Origin: Agelas oroides
Lineage: Eukaryota > Porifera > Demospongiae > Agelasida > Agelasidae
Reading direction: 5' to 3'
Length of the DNA: 64,000 nt
NCBI GenBank assembly: GCA_949130485.1
Contig: OX422203.1
Location: forward strand, 4,617,178 to 4,681,177
Part shown: positions 57,101-64,000 of the stretch, one piece after another
How the letters are laid out: each line of letters opens with the position of its first letter
How positions within the stretch are numbered: position 1 is the first letter of the stretch
Made by a program: the position numbers and the translations under genes
The notes under the pieces: generated by a model
The model's database searches: none
Told to the model about the DNA's origin: nothing
Seen by the model: only the letters and a program-made list of their open reading frames with translations

Positions 57101-57374
57101 TTTTCCTCGATGTTTATGTTGCCGAGTTATTGCCTTAGTCACTGTAGAAAGAAATTAGTCTTTCTACTGAAGAGTGAAAGTTTCTTCTTGAGTTATGCCT
57201 TAATGCATGAGTGGGAAAGTGAACTTCTTACATTTTATAGATCCTCGACAGCAAGATTTGCATAAAAGGAGGCACCAAGACTTACAAAAGTCTGTCATGT
57301 CACCCTCATCACAGAGCCAAAGTGTTTCAATGAAGCTATCTGAACTATTAGATGATGAAGAACTGTGGGACTAG
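33158..57374 (+). CDS. acidic repeat protein, five phase-compatible exons
   Basis: Exons 33158-33188, 33743-33902, 53900-54813, 57012-57095 and 57241-57374 (TAG) join with GT-AG junctions and matching phase at every step, giving about 440 residues. The N-terminus is serine/threonine/proline-rich (PLYQHSSPENTVMHSPSS), followed by a lysine-rich stretch (KKPKWKKRKYKSAA) that could be a nuclear localisation signal, a block of 25-residue acidic repeats, then HKFIKLSPLSALVG and the C-terminus KLSELLDDEELWD. It looks like a largely disordered nuclear protein; function unknown. The second intron would be about 20 kb and full of transposons, against introns of 2.2 kb or less elsewhere in this gene, so exons 1-2 could instead belong to another gene. 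Exons 3-5 together are firm. Confidence 0.5.
33743..33902 (+). CDS. exon 2 of the acidic repeat gene (assignment tentative)
   Basis: Acceptor ATGTGGGACAG and donor TCACG|GTACGT. It encodes ISTYDFPTGSVSLDAKTDEN and then a Ser/Pro-rich run. It joins the ten-residue mini-exon at 33158 (MQSTPGFPCR) through a split glycine codon. It leaves CG, which fits the A that opens the 53900 exon to make arginine. Confidence 0.55.
34060..34718. other. no gene recognised
   Basis: AT-rich intronic sequence with a T-run near 34,430. Nothing else supported. Confidence 0.35.
34719..35870 (-). mobile_element. hAT transposase relic (ZNF862-like)
   Basis: The minus strand carries, in order, VDIADGGVKGY, FWCMAHRLELSLKDTLNS, SPKKC.ELEGVIQELK, KGYAMKWSESRMILGSAFF, then a TLATHGW-type segment, VKEEWDDLVDYAKRYL, and the hAT dimerisation signature MSNGHLERVFSQLKIIKRER with RSSLGEDKLDHIVQI. 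Several stops and frame changes interrupt it, so it is inactive. No BED finger or terminal repeats were found; upstream sequence beyond 35,870 is foreign. Confidence 0.75.
36070..36147. repeat. 12-bp-arm hairpin
   Basis: GCTTAAAGAATG (36070-36081) and CATTCTTTAAGC (36136-36147) flank 54 nt. Possibly the core of a decayed foldback element that cut the hAT relic. Confidence 0.5.
36545..36740 (+). repeat. inverted dispersed repeat, copy 1
   Basis: Contains GTGTCTCTAATCACTGGACT, a (GGAATGGAA)n microsatellite and, about 90 bp on, GTTCAATCTAGGTTGAGC. The same blocks occur in reverse complement and reverse order at 38882-39022. Confidence 0.75.
36741..37372. other. possible 5' exon / promoter region
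   Basis: CpG-richer than its surroundings, with a donor-like AACACAG|GTGAGT at about 37,212. It could be a 5' non-coding exon, but no coding exon follows in phase, so this is only a hint. Confidence 0.2.
36819..36868. repeat. 11-bp-arm hairpin
   Basis: CAGGTGTTCTA and TAGAACACCTG flank an AT-rich loop. GATTGGTCAA lies just before it, as it also does before the palindromes at 37571. Confidence 0.6.
37373..37532. mobile_element. 160-bp palindromic MITE, copy 1
   Basis: The two halves are inverse complements over about 60 bp each: TTAGACACTGAGACCAA, then ATCTACGCGATTTA and ACCCTCGGG, with a GC-rich centre (GCGCTCGGGACGCTA). No coding capacity. Flanking target duplication not resolved. Confidence 0.8.
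37571..37634. repeat. compound palindrome
   Basis: GAGGTAACT, GATAGTTACCTCTC, GGAGGTAACTATC and GATAGTTACCTCC alternate in orientation, so that two palindromes (CTGATAGTTACC/GGTAACTATCAG) share an arm. It can form alternative hairpins. Confidence 0.75.
38082..38204 (+). repeat. 40-bp tandem repeat, three copies
   Basis: Unit GGTCGGCGGGAGACCGTGAA continues TGTCGCCATTCGACTTCTTT. The three copies differ at a handful of positions. All frames across it are shadows. Confidence 0.9.
38303..38462. mobile_element. 160-bp palindromic MITE, copy 2
   Basis: Same length and layout as copy 1, with GTTAGACGCCTCGACCAA and GAACTACGCGATTTA arms. It lies 770 bp from copy 1 in the same orientation. Confidence 0.8.
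38882..39022 (-). repeat. inverted dispersed repeat, copy 2
   Basis: Reverse-complement relative of 36545-36740: AACCTAGATTGAGC, (TTCCATTCCA)n, then AGTCCAGTGATTAGAGACAC. The pair encloses both palindromic MITEs and the 40-bp tandem repeat. Confidence 0.75.
39023..40153. other. no gene; one decayed hAT-like relic
   Basis: Around 39,493-39,770 the blocks GGGGGAGCATGCCCCCAGAC and, at the end, CCTGGCTACGAGCCTG resemble the hAT MITE at 62543-62944 (GAGGGAGCATGCCCTCAGAC, CCTGGCTACGCCACTG). The rest has no recognised content. Confidence 0.4.
40154..41000 (-). mobile_element. relic with Ulp1-like peptidase and Pol-like segment
   Basis: At 40154-40468 the minus strand encodes MQAGGYDCGLFAIAFVTSIV and PKMRELYRKCLEQGHI, the Cys-bearing end of a Ulp1/C48-type cysteine peptidase (Q-x-G-G-x-D-C-G-L). 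At about 40,650-40,850 a segment with NIKNAQDRQKRDYDRNHH resembles the region after an integrase core in Ty3/gypsy-like Pol proteins. The combination of both occurs in some metazoan elements. This copy is old and broken. Confidence 0.45.
40357..40577 (-). repeat. 75-bp tandem repeat over the peptidase active site
   Basis: Three near-identical units of 75-76 bp (CCTGCCTGCATTTGTACATC and following bases). On the minus strand each begins with the H-M-D-V-Q-M-Q-A-G-G-x-D-C-G-L block, so the catalytic-cysteine segment has been multiplied. Confidence 0.85.
41001..41590. other. no gene recognised
   Basis: Short frames only; no terminal repeats seen. Confidence 0.3.
41600..41975 (+). pseudogene. transposon-type gene, C-terminal fragment
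   Basis: The plus frame ELINEMCNWTNLIDRGSL-like (LIDRGSLKNIN, then NDDDVLFHWSMLAINLD) is followed, after a one-base shift near 41,880, by EQWVTVRGFSFTSCLFRKA. The L-x-x-R-G-x-L ... V-R-G-F-S-F pattern is the C-terminus of a dispersed transposon-linked family known to me from cnidarians; I cannot give a superfamily name. Confidence 0.4.
42105..44770 (-). mobile_element. P-element (THAP9-like) transposase relic with introns
   Basis: The minus strand reads through a P-element transposase in order: CDQLIERLTQSQG and KLPEDRFKRIFWEQQSL (about 44,100-43,950), GMRWHPLMIRRCLYL, HITENLVYDKHTGTLIGFTD and LGEVNEHLL (43,640-43,560), PYAQFPCASICGELPFELF, GTDPPHLLKTIRNCW (43,190-43,120), LVPKLKAEHIYFTAFSKMR (43,010-42,950), VLSEPVSKALQLTGGPDVEE, NIRNYTEGVTQRKSFQLPY, RSGFTHKKKRMLLSHETLLG and QALCQDPIEKSFGCQRERGG near 42,280. 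Spliceosomal-type breaks are kept (for example LAAQ|GTAACA). A coding-like N-terminal stretch reaches 44,738, but no THAP zinc finger is recognisable. Several stops show it is inactive. Confidence 0.8.
45123..45672. mobile_element. TA-flanked MITE (AACTCTGGTTA family), copy 2
   Basis: 550 bp between TA (45121-45122) and TA (45673-45674). Ends AAACTCTGGTTATTAAGTGC and GCGCTTATTAACCAGAGTCT are inverse complements with one or two differences. GCGCAT/ATGCGC motifs recur along both arms. No coding capacity. Copy 1 is at 22210. Confidence 0.85.
45673..46204. other. no gene recognised
   Basis: AT-rich spacer between the TA MITE and the start of the minus-strand transposon relic. Confidence 0.3.
46511..47390. 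repeat. 16-bp minisatellite, about 55 copies
   Basis: Unit ACTTGGTAATATCAAA repeated without any length change for 880 bp. By eye only three positions vary, each with two states: C/G at position 2, T/C at position 9 and A/C at position 15. It lies inside the unclassified transposon gene. Confidence 0.97.
47709..48187. mobile_element. TA-flanked element with CCGTAGTCTCGCGAAA ends
   Basis: 479 bp with inverted ends CCGTAGTCTCGCGAAA / TTTCGCGAGACTACGG and TA at 47707-47708 and 48188-48189. Inside each end GGGTGGG.GCTCTTTCG-type blocks recur. Counting one TA, the flanking transposon frame reads on (DMKL then HIVMFT), which confirms the borders. A decayed relative is at 20275. Confidence 0.9.
48253..48742. 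mobile_element. piggyBac-type MITE, copy 2
   Basis: 490 bp with ends CTCTTTAACCACCG and CGGTTGTTAAAGGA, flanked by TTAA at 48249-48252 and 48743-48746. It aligns throughout with 26780-27273. ORFs inside it are shadows. Inserted in the unclassified transposon gene. Confidence 0.9.
49329..49483 (-). repeat. 3' LTR
   Basis: 155 bp, TG...CA ends, preceded on the minus strand by the polypurine tract. Confidence 0.95.
52082..52236 (-). repeat. 5' LTR
   Basis: 155 bp, about 97 percent identical to the other LTR by eye. Confidence 0.95.
52738..52907. mobile_element. 170-bp near-perfect palindromic MITE
   Basis: CTGTAAGTTTCCGAAAATAC at the left is answered by GTATTTTCGGGAACTTACAG at the right, and the pairing runs almost to the centre (ATTACATAGGTATTTT). 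TA flanks it (52736-52737, 52908-52909) within CATGTA/TACATG. It can fold into one long hairpin. Confidence 0.9.
52910..53899. other. intron; partial relative of the 52.7 kb palindrome
   Basis: At about 53,255-53,338 TTCGAGCAAACACCCCCTCC and GCGTATTTTCGGGGGCTTAT match the arm of the 52,738 element, but the matching left end is missing, so it is a half or rearranged copy. The rest has no recognised content. Confidence 0.55.
53900..54813 (+). CDS. acidic repeat exon (exon 3)
   Basis: Acceptor TATCGTTGTACGCAG, donor CTTATG|GTAAGC, 914 bp. After a lysine-rich basic stretch and an SDSSGED acidic patch come about nine 25-residue (75-bp) repeats; the best conserved reads LEEERTSGANEHRLIERQED followed by PETPN. 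The three central units are nearly identical (phase 54301, 54376, 54451), which points to recent expansion. The charge pattern alternates E-rich and R/K-rich segments, typical of solvent-exposed helical or disordered arrays. The minus strand and another plus frame are also open here only because the 75-bp unit lacks stops. Confidence 0.75.
55422..55863. mobile_element. hAT-type MITE with 8-bp target duplication
   Basis: 442 bp with ends TAGGGATGAGGCTATTATGC and GCATATTAGCCGCATCCCTA, flanked by exact 8-bp copies of ATCCTAAG (55414-55421, 55864-55871). Internal GATTATGCTC motifs repeat. Inserted into the LINE fragment. Confidence 0.9.
55895..55975 (+). repeat. 15-bp tandem repeat
   Basis: About five units of AATGGTTGAAACCC type (AATGGTTGGAACCC in the later units). 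Confidence 0.8.
56119..56618. mobile_element. pogo/Tigger-type MITE
   Basis: 500 bp with inverted ends CAGTAGGAAGTCACTTATCC and GGATAAGTGACTTACTACTG. The CAGTRG..CTTATCCGAAC consensus is typical of pogo-like elements. The expected TA flank is not clear. Confidence 0.7.
57012..57374 (+). CDS. terminal exons 4-5 of the acidic repeat gene
   Basis: Exon 4 (57012-57095, acceptor GACTGTAG, donor ATCAT|GTAAGT) reads SESSPESTDERPHKFIKL. Exon 5 (57241-57374) follows after a 145-bp intron through a split tyrosine codon, reads PRQQDLHKRRHQDLQKS and ends KLSELLDDEELWD before TAG. The acidic, tryptophan-containing last residues could be a short binding motif. Confidence 0.7.
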
Positions 57375-58548
57375 AAGTAGCTTAGCTAATATACTTTGTC
57401 CATGTTATTGCTACTCACACACTGGCCTAATTTCAATTGTTCTCGGAACAAGCATTATCATGATCTGTCACTGAATATGTATCTTCATTACCATACATCT
57501 GACCCAGTATTACAATTCTTATTCAAATGATTCGGAAACGCATGATCCAATCTAGCACAACAAATTTAATTTTGATAATTTTCAGTTTGGATCCAATTCC
57601 ATGAAATTAAGCCTTTCAATTACCATATTTGCCCCAAGAAAGCTTGGTTGACACGATTTTCCAGAGAAAGAGCTAGACTGTCCTACTTTGGCATTTGTTG
57701 CTGCTGTAACTGCTGCTATGTACTAAGATCCTCACTTCTTGACAACAAGAAATTTGAGACTAAGAAATGAACAGGACTGAATACCGGTAAGTTTCTGTGC
57801 ATGTTTTGGCAAAAAGTTTTTAAGTTTGAATCTATTGATCTAATCTAATACAAGTCCTGGCATTTATGGGCAGATCTAACTCAACACATGCCTACACAGA
57901 CTATTTGACATTATGATTGCAGTTTGAAGTAGTTCCAAGTACAAAGCTAGATTGTTGTGTGGAAGGGAATGTACGTATATGGAATAGAAGCCCCCAAGAG
58001 TTAACTACTTCATCTTACACATGAATGTTTTTCCATTGTTTTATATTGTAGAACGTGATGATTTAAAAAAATGACATCATCTTCACTCTTGCTAAGCCAG
58101 ATATGTTTGCTTGCTTGCTTGTTATTTGTTGTGAAAATAACAGCTGAGTATTTTGAAACACTTATCTAAAGAGGTTTTGTAGTACTGACCAACTAGTGTG
58201 TTATGTGATTATTTTTTGGGGATGTCCATATACATATCAACACATTTCTTGTGGGATCTAAGTCCAGTTTATGGCACAAAACAGATTGAGCCAGAAAAGT
58301 TCTAATGAATTCTGTACTCCAGAATCTGTACTTCAAAAAATTAATCATCTGAAATATTTTAACAACCCCAAAGAACCCTTATTGGTTAAGTTAATTGAAA
58401 AAAAAAATTTTCTTTCAACCAGGACTGAGACACAAATATAGCTCCTAGCCAGCTAGGTAGCTACAGTCAGTTTCTAATATTTGCATGCAGAATGTCTAGG
58501 TTTTACTATCTAGGATAGTCACTATAGCATATCAAATTCCTCGGGAAT
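57375..58548. other. no gene recognised
   Basis: AT-rich 3' flank of the acidic repeat gene. A GCTTGCTTGCTTG run is at about 58,109. CATAGCATATC/GTTATGCTATAG-like inverted words sit around 58,520-58,560, just before the next fragment. Confidence 0.35.
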
Positions 58549-58979
58549 TTGTTATGCTATAGTGATTATACTAGATCCATTGAGAACAAACAAGTTCAAT
58601 GGGATGCTGCAGTGACCAAAGATGCTGCCTATTCTTGTGGGATAATTGGTTTTAGTGTTCTGCATGGCTTGCTGCTGGCTGAGATTGAGCAGGAGACAAG
58701 GTTCATGTTGCACTTCCTGTGTCGTCTTGCTCCAACCTACTATGACATGATGGTAGCTGCCATCGTTAGTGGTTCAAGAATTGTACTTACTTGTAGTTGT
58801 ACTCTAGCACTAACAGTGTCACAAGATATTGCATTAATCGTTTTGGAAATTTACCAGAAATAGTGTACCAGTCACAGTATGGCTGCTTTGTAGATCAGAT
58901 GTACAGATGTGTGCGCGAATGGTCATCCCCCAAAAATACAGTTCCAAATGAAGAGCTAGGTTATCTGTTACCAACTTGA
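58549..58979 (+). pseudogene. gene fragment, unknown family
   Basis: The plus frame WDAAVTKDAAYSCGIIGFSV, FMLHFLCRLAPTYYDMMVAA and SQDIALI is followed in a shifted frame by RFGNLPEIVYQSQYGCFVDQ and PNEELGYLLPT before a stop. Both parts look coding and are adjacent, so one frameshift near 58,830 is likely. I recognise no domain. Confidence 0.4.
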
Positions 58980-59357
58980 GCTCGGAAAATAACTTGCCGA
59001 TGTTTCAACTGAATGCTCCAGTCATCATCAGGGCGAAAGTAAAGAAGCGTGAACAAACGTTGCAATTAGTGTTGAAAGAATGTGCACAGCTGCAGTGCTA
59101 TATCTCCAGTGGGAAAAATTTACTTGAACAAAGTTGACATAAAAGATGAGACAACTGATTTTTCCAATTAAGATGCATTTCAGGAGTAGAAAAATGACTG
59201 CAAACCCAGATAATTAGAAAATTCCTTGACGTGCAGTACGTTGCCAGGTATACTACCAATAGGCCACGGTACACAGTTTTCACATAGCTATAGTACTATA
59301 TAGCTGTACAAGTGTGGAAAAGTGTCATGTAAGAGTACAAAATTTTACTTAATGTCT

Positions 59358-62300
59358 TTAAGCTTCAATCTCATGATAAGGATCCTCATTGTGCACTTCT
59401 AACTTGCTAAAGGCAGACAGATGTGCATAACCAGCGAGATTTTCCAAGGTCTGTGACATCAAGCTGGCCAGCTTTGTGAACGTTGGCCTTTCGTTGGGAT
59501 TCACATGCCAGCACTTGAACATGAAGAGGTAGCTACGGAATAAAAAAAGAAGTAATTTAGCCTTCAATTCTCATGGTGCATTTAATGTTAGTGTATTGAT
59601 ACCCAGGTTCTGTTACACATCCACCAAACCTGCCATAACTTGTAATTACCACTGCCAACAAAGGTGTATTTCATAAGAATAAAATAATAATGCCTCAAGA
59701 CTGAACAAGAGCTGAATCATGAAAAAGGATCGCTAAATCCACACAAGAAAATGAGATTGGTCAAGGTTGGATCTACACTATACAGTTGTAGCCCCACTTC
59801 ACCACAATAACACAAGCTATGTATTTAATTGAAGTATATGCATAGCTAATGAGCAACTGTCTCCAAATACAGACACAAAAAGGCTTCCTTGTGGTTATGC
59901 TTTAGTATACTAACTGCGCCCCAAGATGCAAATATGCAGAAACTAACTTTTGCTTGCTTTGTAGACTTTAGTAAAGCTTTTGATAATGTCAAACATAGTC
60001 TACTATGGAAGAAATTGCAAGACATGCAATTTCCTGATAAAATGTTGCAGATGTTGAAGTGCATATACAAAGAAAATACCAACTGTGTGAGAGTGAATGA
60101 GAGTTTCACTAAACCCTTCAGGGTCTCAACAGGTCTACGGCAAGGGTGTGTGCTATCTCCAATTCTGTTCAATTTGTTTGTAAATGACCTCCCAGCTTCT
60201 ATCGCAGCCACTAATGAAGGGGTTCAGTTTGGAGACAGCACAATATCCAGTCTGCTATGTGCCGATGACCTTGTCATGATAGCAGATAGTGAACAGGCCT
60301 TGCAGACACTACTTGGGAAAGTCCATGAATGGTGTTCCTTATGGAGCATCAAAGTTAACAGCAACAAGTCGGCTATAGTCCATTTCCGCCTACGTTCTCA
60401 CCCCCTAACTTCAGCAAGTTTTACACTAGGAGAACTGGTTATTCCAATCTCCAGTCACTATATATATTTAGGCATACCTCTTGATGATCACCTGACTTTC
60501 CAGATGGCTGTGCATACACGAATTGAAAAACCCTCTGCTCCTTTTATGCCCTAGTAGGTCACCTAATGAAAATAGGTGGCCCATCCTATAATGTCTACAA
60601 AAGGCTCTTTGACTCAATGGTGGCTCCCATACTAGATTATGGAGCACCTGTGTGGTCCAGATTCTGTTCATTAAGGGAAGTTGAGAAAGTGCAAAACCAA
60701 GTTTACAGGTTCTTTCTGGGAGTCGGTAGCAAACATCCACTGGCAGCTGCATCTGGGGATATGTGTTGGATGCCAACTTCATGCAGACATAAACTGGCCA
60801 CAGTTGCATTCTGGTGTCATCTCGTACAAATTGATAACAACAGAATCTGCAAGAAAGTGTACATAGAACGCAAGAGGCTTACCGAAGAACAAAACCAAGA
60901 CAACTGGGCAAGTCAAGTCAAGCAGACTTTAACTGGGTGTGGCCTGCAATACTGGTGGCACCAGAGCTCCTGTGAGGGGCTCTCACACAGTGAACTCCAG
61001 CATGTAGTCACCTGCTGTCTCTTTCGCCTGGAAAAAGAGAGATGGCAAACTGAGGTTTCATCCAAACCAAAGTTGATAAAACAGAATATGGGAAAACAGA
61101 AGAATATGTACAGAAAGTTAGAGTAAAATCTCACAGATCTCTGCTGGCACGACTGAGAGGAGGAACAGCACCACTACAAATTGAAACTGGTAGGTACATC
61201 GGCCTCCAAGTAGAAGAGAGGATATGCAGGTCATGCAACACACGGCAGGTGGAAGACGAACAGCATTTCTGTGTGGGGTGTCCAACTCTGGAAGAGGCTA
61301 GAGCCCCCCTTCTGCATCTCTTGAACCTCCATCATGTGGACACAGGAGCACTCTCTGACGAGGACAAGTTCATCACAATCATGCAGAGCCCAGACGGTAG
61401 AACAGCCAAACTTCTTTATAATATGTTTTTAAAATGTAACTCATAACTATGTTGTTAATATTAGTGACTTGTAAGCCGTGGTGTCGGCTGGGAGTGTATT
61501 ATTATTATTATTATAATTGAGAAAACACACCAACATAGGTGTAAGAGACAAACAACTAAATTAAAATGTAAATACACTCATGTCACTGAAATAAAATTAT
61601 AATACATAAGCCAGAAGAAGCAGTCATGAACTCCAATCTGAGTCAATACATATATAGTGCCATGGTGTACCTACCCCGTGAATTAAAATCTTGTTCACCA
61701 ACAAGTGTGGGAAAATGGTGCTGGATGGTGAGATCTTTAATGGGTCAGTAGACCTTATACTGTAGACCAAACAGTTAATGTAAAGTTTTTCTCATAGAAA
61801 CTGTAGTGTAAAGTTATAACTCTTGCACAATCCTTAGGCCTATGACATAAAGCCTCCTAGCTTAAAGCAATACTATTCAGCTAAGGTACTACTGTTTTGG
61901 GCAATTTGGGGTATAGTTTAGAGTTGATTAACTACAGGATATATGTATACGTGTGCATATTACAAGTGTAATCATCGTACAAAACAGATTGTTTTAACCA
62001 CAGTCATTACCATTGTTGCAGACAATCTGAAAAAAATAGCTAGTGGTATGAGAGGGTCATGACTACCATGCGTCACTACATTGTAGTGATAACCAAGACT
62101 CGATTGCTACACTTTGCTGGGCTCACAATTAACACAAAGTGTGTACATGTACCTGTATGCATTACCCTTTCATCCGAAAGCTTTATTATTTTAATTGTTT
62201 AAAGTAACTGAACTGTTCATCTATTTAGCTGTATATCAAATACAGTTCCAGGTCCTGGACCATTTATGTGGGACATTCAACCATCCAGGGCAAGGAAGCT

Positions 62301-63553
62301 ATGTATGTCAAGACTAGCAAGAAGGGTTGGAGCTAAGACTTTGTCAATCGAGTAGTGTGTCATAATCGGATACATATCCCATATTTGATGAGTTAATTAC
62401 TTGAGCATTTGCACCCAAACCCTACATCATAGATTGTCTTTTTTTTATATCACTTTGCTTCTTGTGCTAATTGCTGAGCCCAGCACAAGTCTAGCCAGTC
62501 TCTTGATCACTACAAGTTTGGTAGTCATGTCGTATTGTCTACCAGTGGTGTAGCCAGGCTGGGGCACACTGGGGCATGTGCCCTACATAGCAACTAAAGG
62601 CTGTACCCTACCAGTGCCGGTATACACATGCAAATTATCATCACTAATAGTTTCCTTGTTGATCGCTAAACAGTCTTGAAATTGAATGGCTCAGTGTTGC
62701 TATGTGTATCCACAGAATTACGAGTCTTGTACGCTTACTGTATGCAAGTTTGCCATACACTGTGCTATACGGTATGGCCTAAACTGGTCTCAGAACCGAC
62801 CTGAGAGGCTGTAAAATTCCAAAATTTTCTGAGGGAGCATGCCCTCAGACTGCCCACTAAATGCTTCTGCACTGCAGAAGTTCATACAAACGTGGTGTGC
62901 CCATGCTGTGCCCTAGCATTGGCGGTGTCCTGGCTACGCCACTGTTGTCAGCCTCATAATTATGTACAAAAGTCTATAGACAAATGTGATCTCCATTACT
63001 GAGCAAGTGATAAGCATTCAGCTCAACCTCCATCACTCATGATCTTGATCCACTAAGCCAACAGGCAAGTTCAGTGCAAACATCTAGCTCGACTTCCATC
63101 ATTCATGATCTCAACCGTAAAGTGCGCTACTGATTTCCAAGTGAGCAAGCTTGGCATGAGCACCTAGCTTAAACTACGCCACTCAGCGTTTTCTGGAGTC
63201 CACTTATGGGTATTGCAGTTTGTTAGTGACCGTCTACTCTAACCTAACCTCATCACTCAGCAGTTCTGAGCTGTATTCACAATAATGGCCAGGCTCTACG
63301 AGGCTCATTGCATGGATGTGTGTACCTTAGTTATGGTGTTTAGGTAGCCATTGTCTTAGCAACAGGTCATTCCTTTGTATTGAGATTTGTGGCACTGTGG
63401 CTGGGAGCTTGTTAGCTACCCTGTTAATAAACACAGTGTTTCCTTACATTTCCTCAGAGCATGCAGCATTGTTTGGTTAGTCCAGTCTGTGCCCATTCTC
63501 CAGAAAAGCGGGAAGGGAGACTGGGTCCACTCCAGGGTAAGGAACCCTCCCTC
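59358..63553 (-). CDS. tyrosine-kinase gene, last two exons
   Basis: Exon 63553-63448 encodes GRVPYPGVDPVSLPAFLENG then HRLD, a stop codon, PNNAACSEE. Exon 59532-59358 encodes IYLFMFKCWHVNPNERPTF, TLENLAGYAHL and a tail ending EDPYHEIEA before TAA. Together they are kinase subdomains X and XI (the P-Y-P-G-x turn, C-W-x-x-x-P-x-x-R-P-T-F), and the junction is exactly in phase (GAA AT|C TAC). The 3.9-kb intron contains a LINE on the opposite strand. The in-frame TAA (about 63,472) stands where kinases have K, R or E, so either this is a recent pseudogene or the base is wrong. The catalytic loop lies outside the window. The tail tyrosine (D-P-Y-H-E-I) resembles an SH2-binding site, which is inference. 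Confidence 0.75.
59889..61525 (+). mobile_element. 5'-truncated LINE with reverse transcriptase
   Basis: Motif A ACFVDFSKAFDNVKHSLLW, motif B TGLRQGCVLSPILFNLFVND, motif C LLCADDLVMIAD (CADD in place of the usual YADD), then a thumb region with SHYIYLGIPLDDHLTF. The frame shifts near 60,530 into VAPILDYGAPVWSRF and again near 61,120 into SLLARLRGGTAPLQIETG, RICRSC and DEQHFCVGC, a C-terminal Cys/His knuckle. It ends in a (TTA)n tail at about 61,500-61,517. The start is truncated and frameshifts make it inactive. The knuckle and trinucleotide tail suit the I/Jockey/CR1-like group. It lies antisense in the kinase intron. Confidence 0.85.
61526..62542. other. kinase intron, nothing further seen
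   Basis: AT-rich intronic sequence with no exon or terminal repeat recognised. Confidence 0.4.
62543..62944. mobile_element. hAT-type MITE (CAGTGGCGTAGCCAG ends)
   Basis: 402 bp with ends CAGTGGTGTAGCCAGG and CCTGGCTACGCCACTG, the widespread hAT terminal sequence. The 8-bp flanks TTGTCTAC and TTGTCAGC agree at six positions, so the target duplication is slightly decayed. In the kinase intron. Confidence 0.85.
62985..63260 (+). repeat. degenerate tandem repeat
   Basis: Three to four units of about 75-90 bp share AGCTCAACCTCCATCACTCA, TGATCT..A and GAGCAAG blocks with steady decay to the right. Confidence 0.6.
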
Positions 63554-64000
63554 CTGTGAAAAGCTCCCAGCATGTTACTCCATATGACCACTGCAACAGA
63601 AATTACTGTTTATGGCACGTTCGCATGTTTTCCTAATTTACGGATTATAGCTTCTACATACAAATTAGGCACAGAGCTGAAAAACAGTGGAGGTGTAAAT
63701 CATGCATGTATGAAGGAGGATGGGATATACCATGTGATCTTCCACGTTGTCATGATTACTACACATGTGAATACTACAGTCAATATCGATTGTCAAACCA
63801 GACAAATCTGGCTAGGGAAAGTTTTCACCTAAAGATTTCTCAACATGTGAAAGTTATTTGAAACCCATACCAGTCTACCCTTTGGTCCTATCTTATCTGT
63901 AACTTGCAGTAGAGGTTCACAATATAGCCAGAATATCTCACACTGCAGTACTGTGCCGACTTGTGCACTAGGAATACTAACATTCCTAGTCTTAACCAAT
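63554..64000. other. kinase intron, truncated by window end
   Basis: Upstream intron of the kinase gene. The preceding exon (kinase subdomains VI-IX) is not in this stretch. Confidence 0.4.

Overview
This 64 kb window is animal nuclear DNA with many introns and an AT-rich background packed with transposons. The host genes suggest a sponge, most likely a demosponge: a Death-domain plus ankyrin-repeat gene with about one repeat per exon, a tyrosine-kinase 3' end, a CysR/ricin-B-type lectin exon, and a dense load of small foldback (MITE) elements. The assignment rests on the style of the proteins and repeats; no search was run. There are no bacterial operons, tRNA or rRNA genes, or CRISPR arrays that I can see.

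Layout. 0.3-5.1 kb (minus strand): a CysR/ricin-B lectin exon with a frameshift, then three phase-compatible exons of a SAM-domain/proline-rich gene carrying one in-frame stop. 5.3-7.9 kb (plus): remnants of a C2H2 zinc-finger family that looks transposon-linked, and a block duplicated again at 26.2 kb. 10.3-17.5 kb (minus): the best gene in the window, nine phase-consistent exons giving Death domain, a long helical region, seven ankyrin-type repeats and a charged helical tail. Two ankyrin exons are a very recent tandem exon-plus-intron duplication. 17.6-24.2 kb: a pair of Harbinger-type MITEs around the first exon of a small four-exon plus-strand gene of unknown function. 26-32.6 kb: a piggyBac-type MITE, unplaced ORFs and a pogo-type transposase relic that itself holds a TTAA-flanked insertion.

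33.2-57.4 kb (plus): five phase-compatible exons of a probable acidic, disordered repeat protein. If they are one gene, its second intron is about 20 kb and has collected a hAT relic, two 160-bp palindromic MITEs, a Ulp1-like peptidase relic, a P-element transposase relic, a 55-copy 16-bp minisatellite, TA- and TTAA-flanked elements, and a Ty3/gypsy-type LTR element with 5-bp target duplications sitting inside an older transposon gene. 58.5-64 kb: a gene fragment of unknown family, the last two exons of a tyrosine-kinase gene (minus) with a LINE in the intron between them, and a hAT-type MITE.

Host genes here do not form an operon or obvious pathway. The dominant story is layered insertion: several elements can be dated relative to each other because target-site duplications and reading frames survive.
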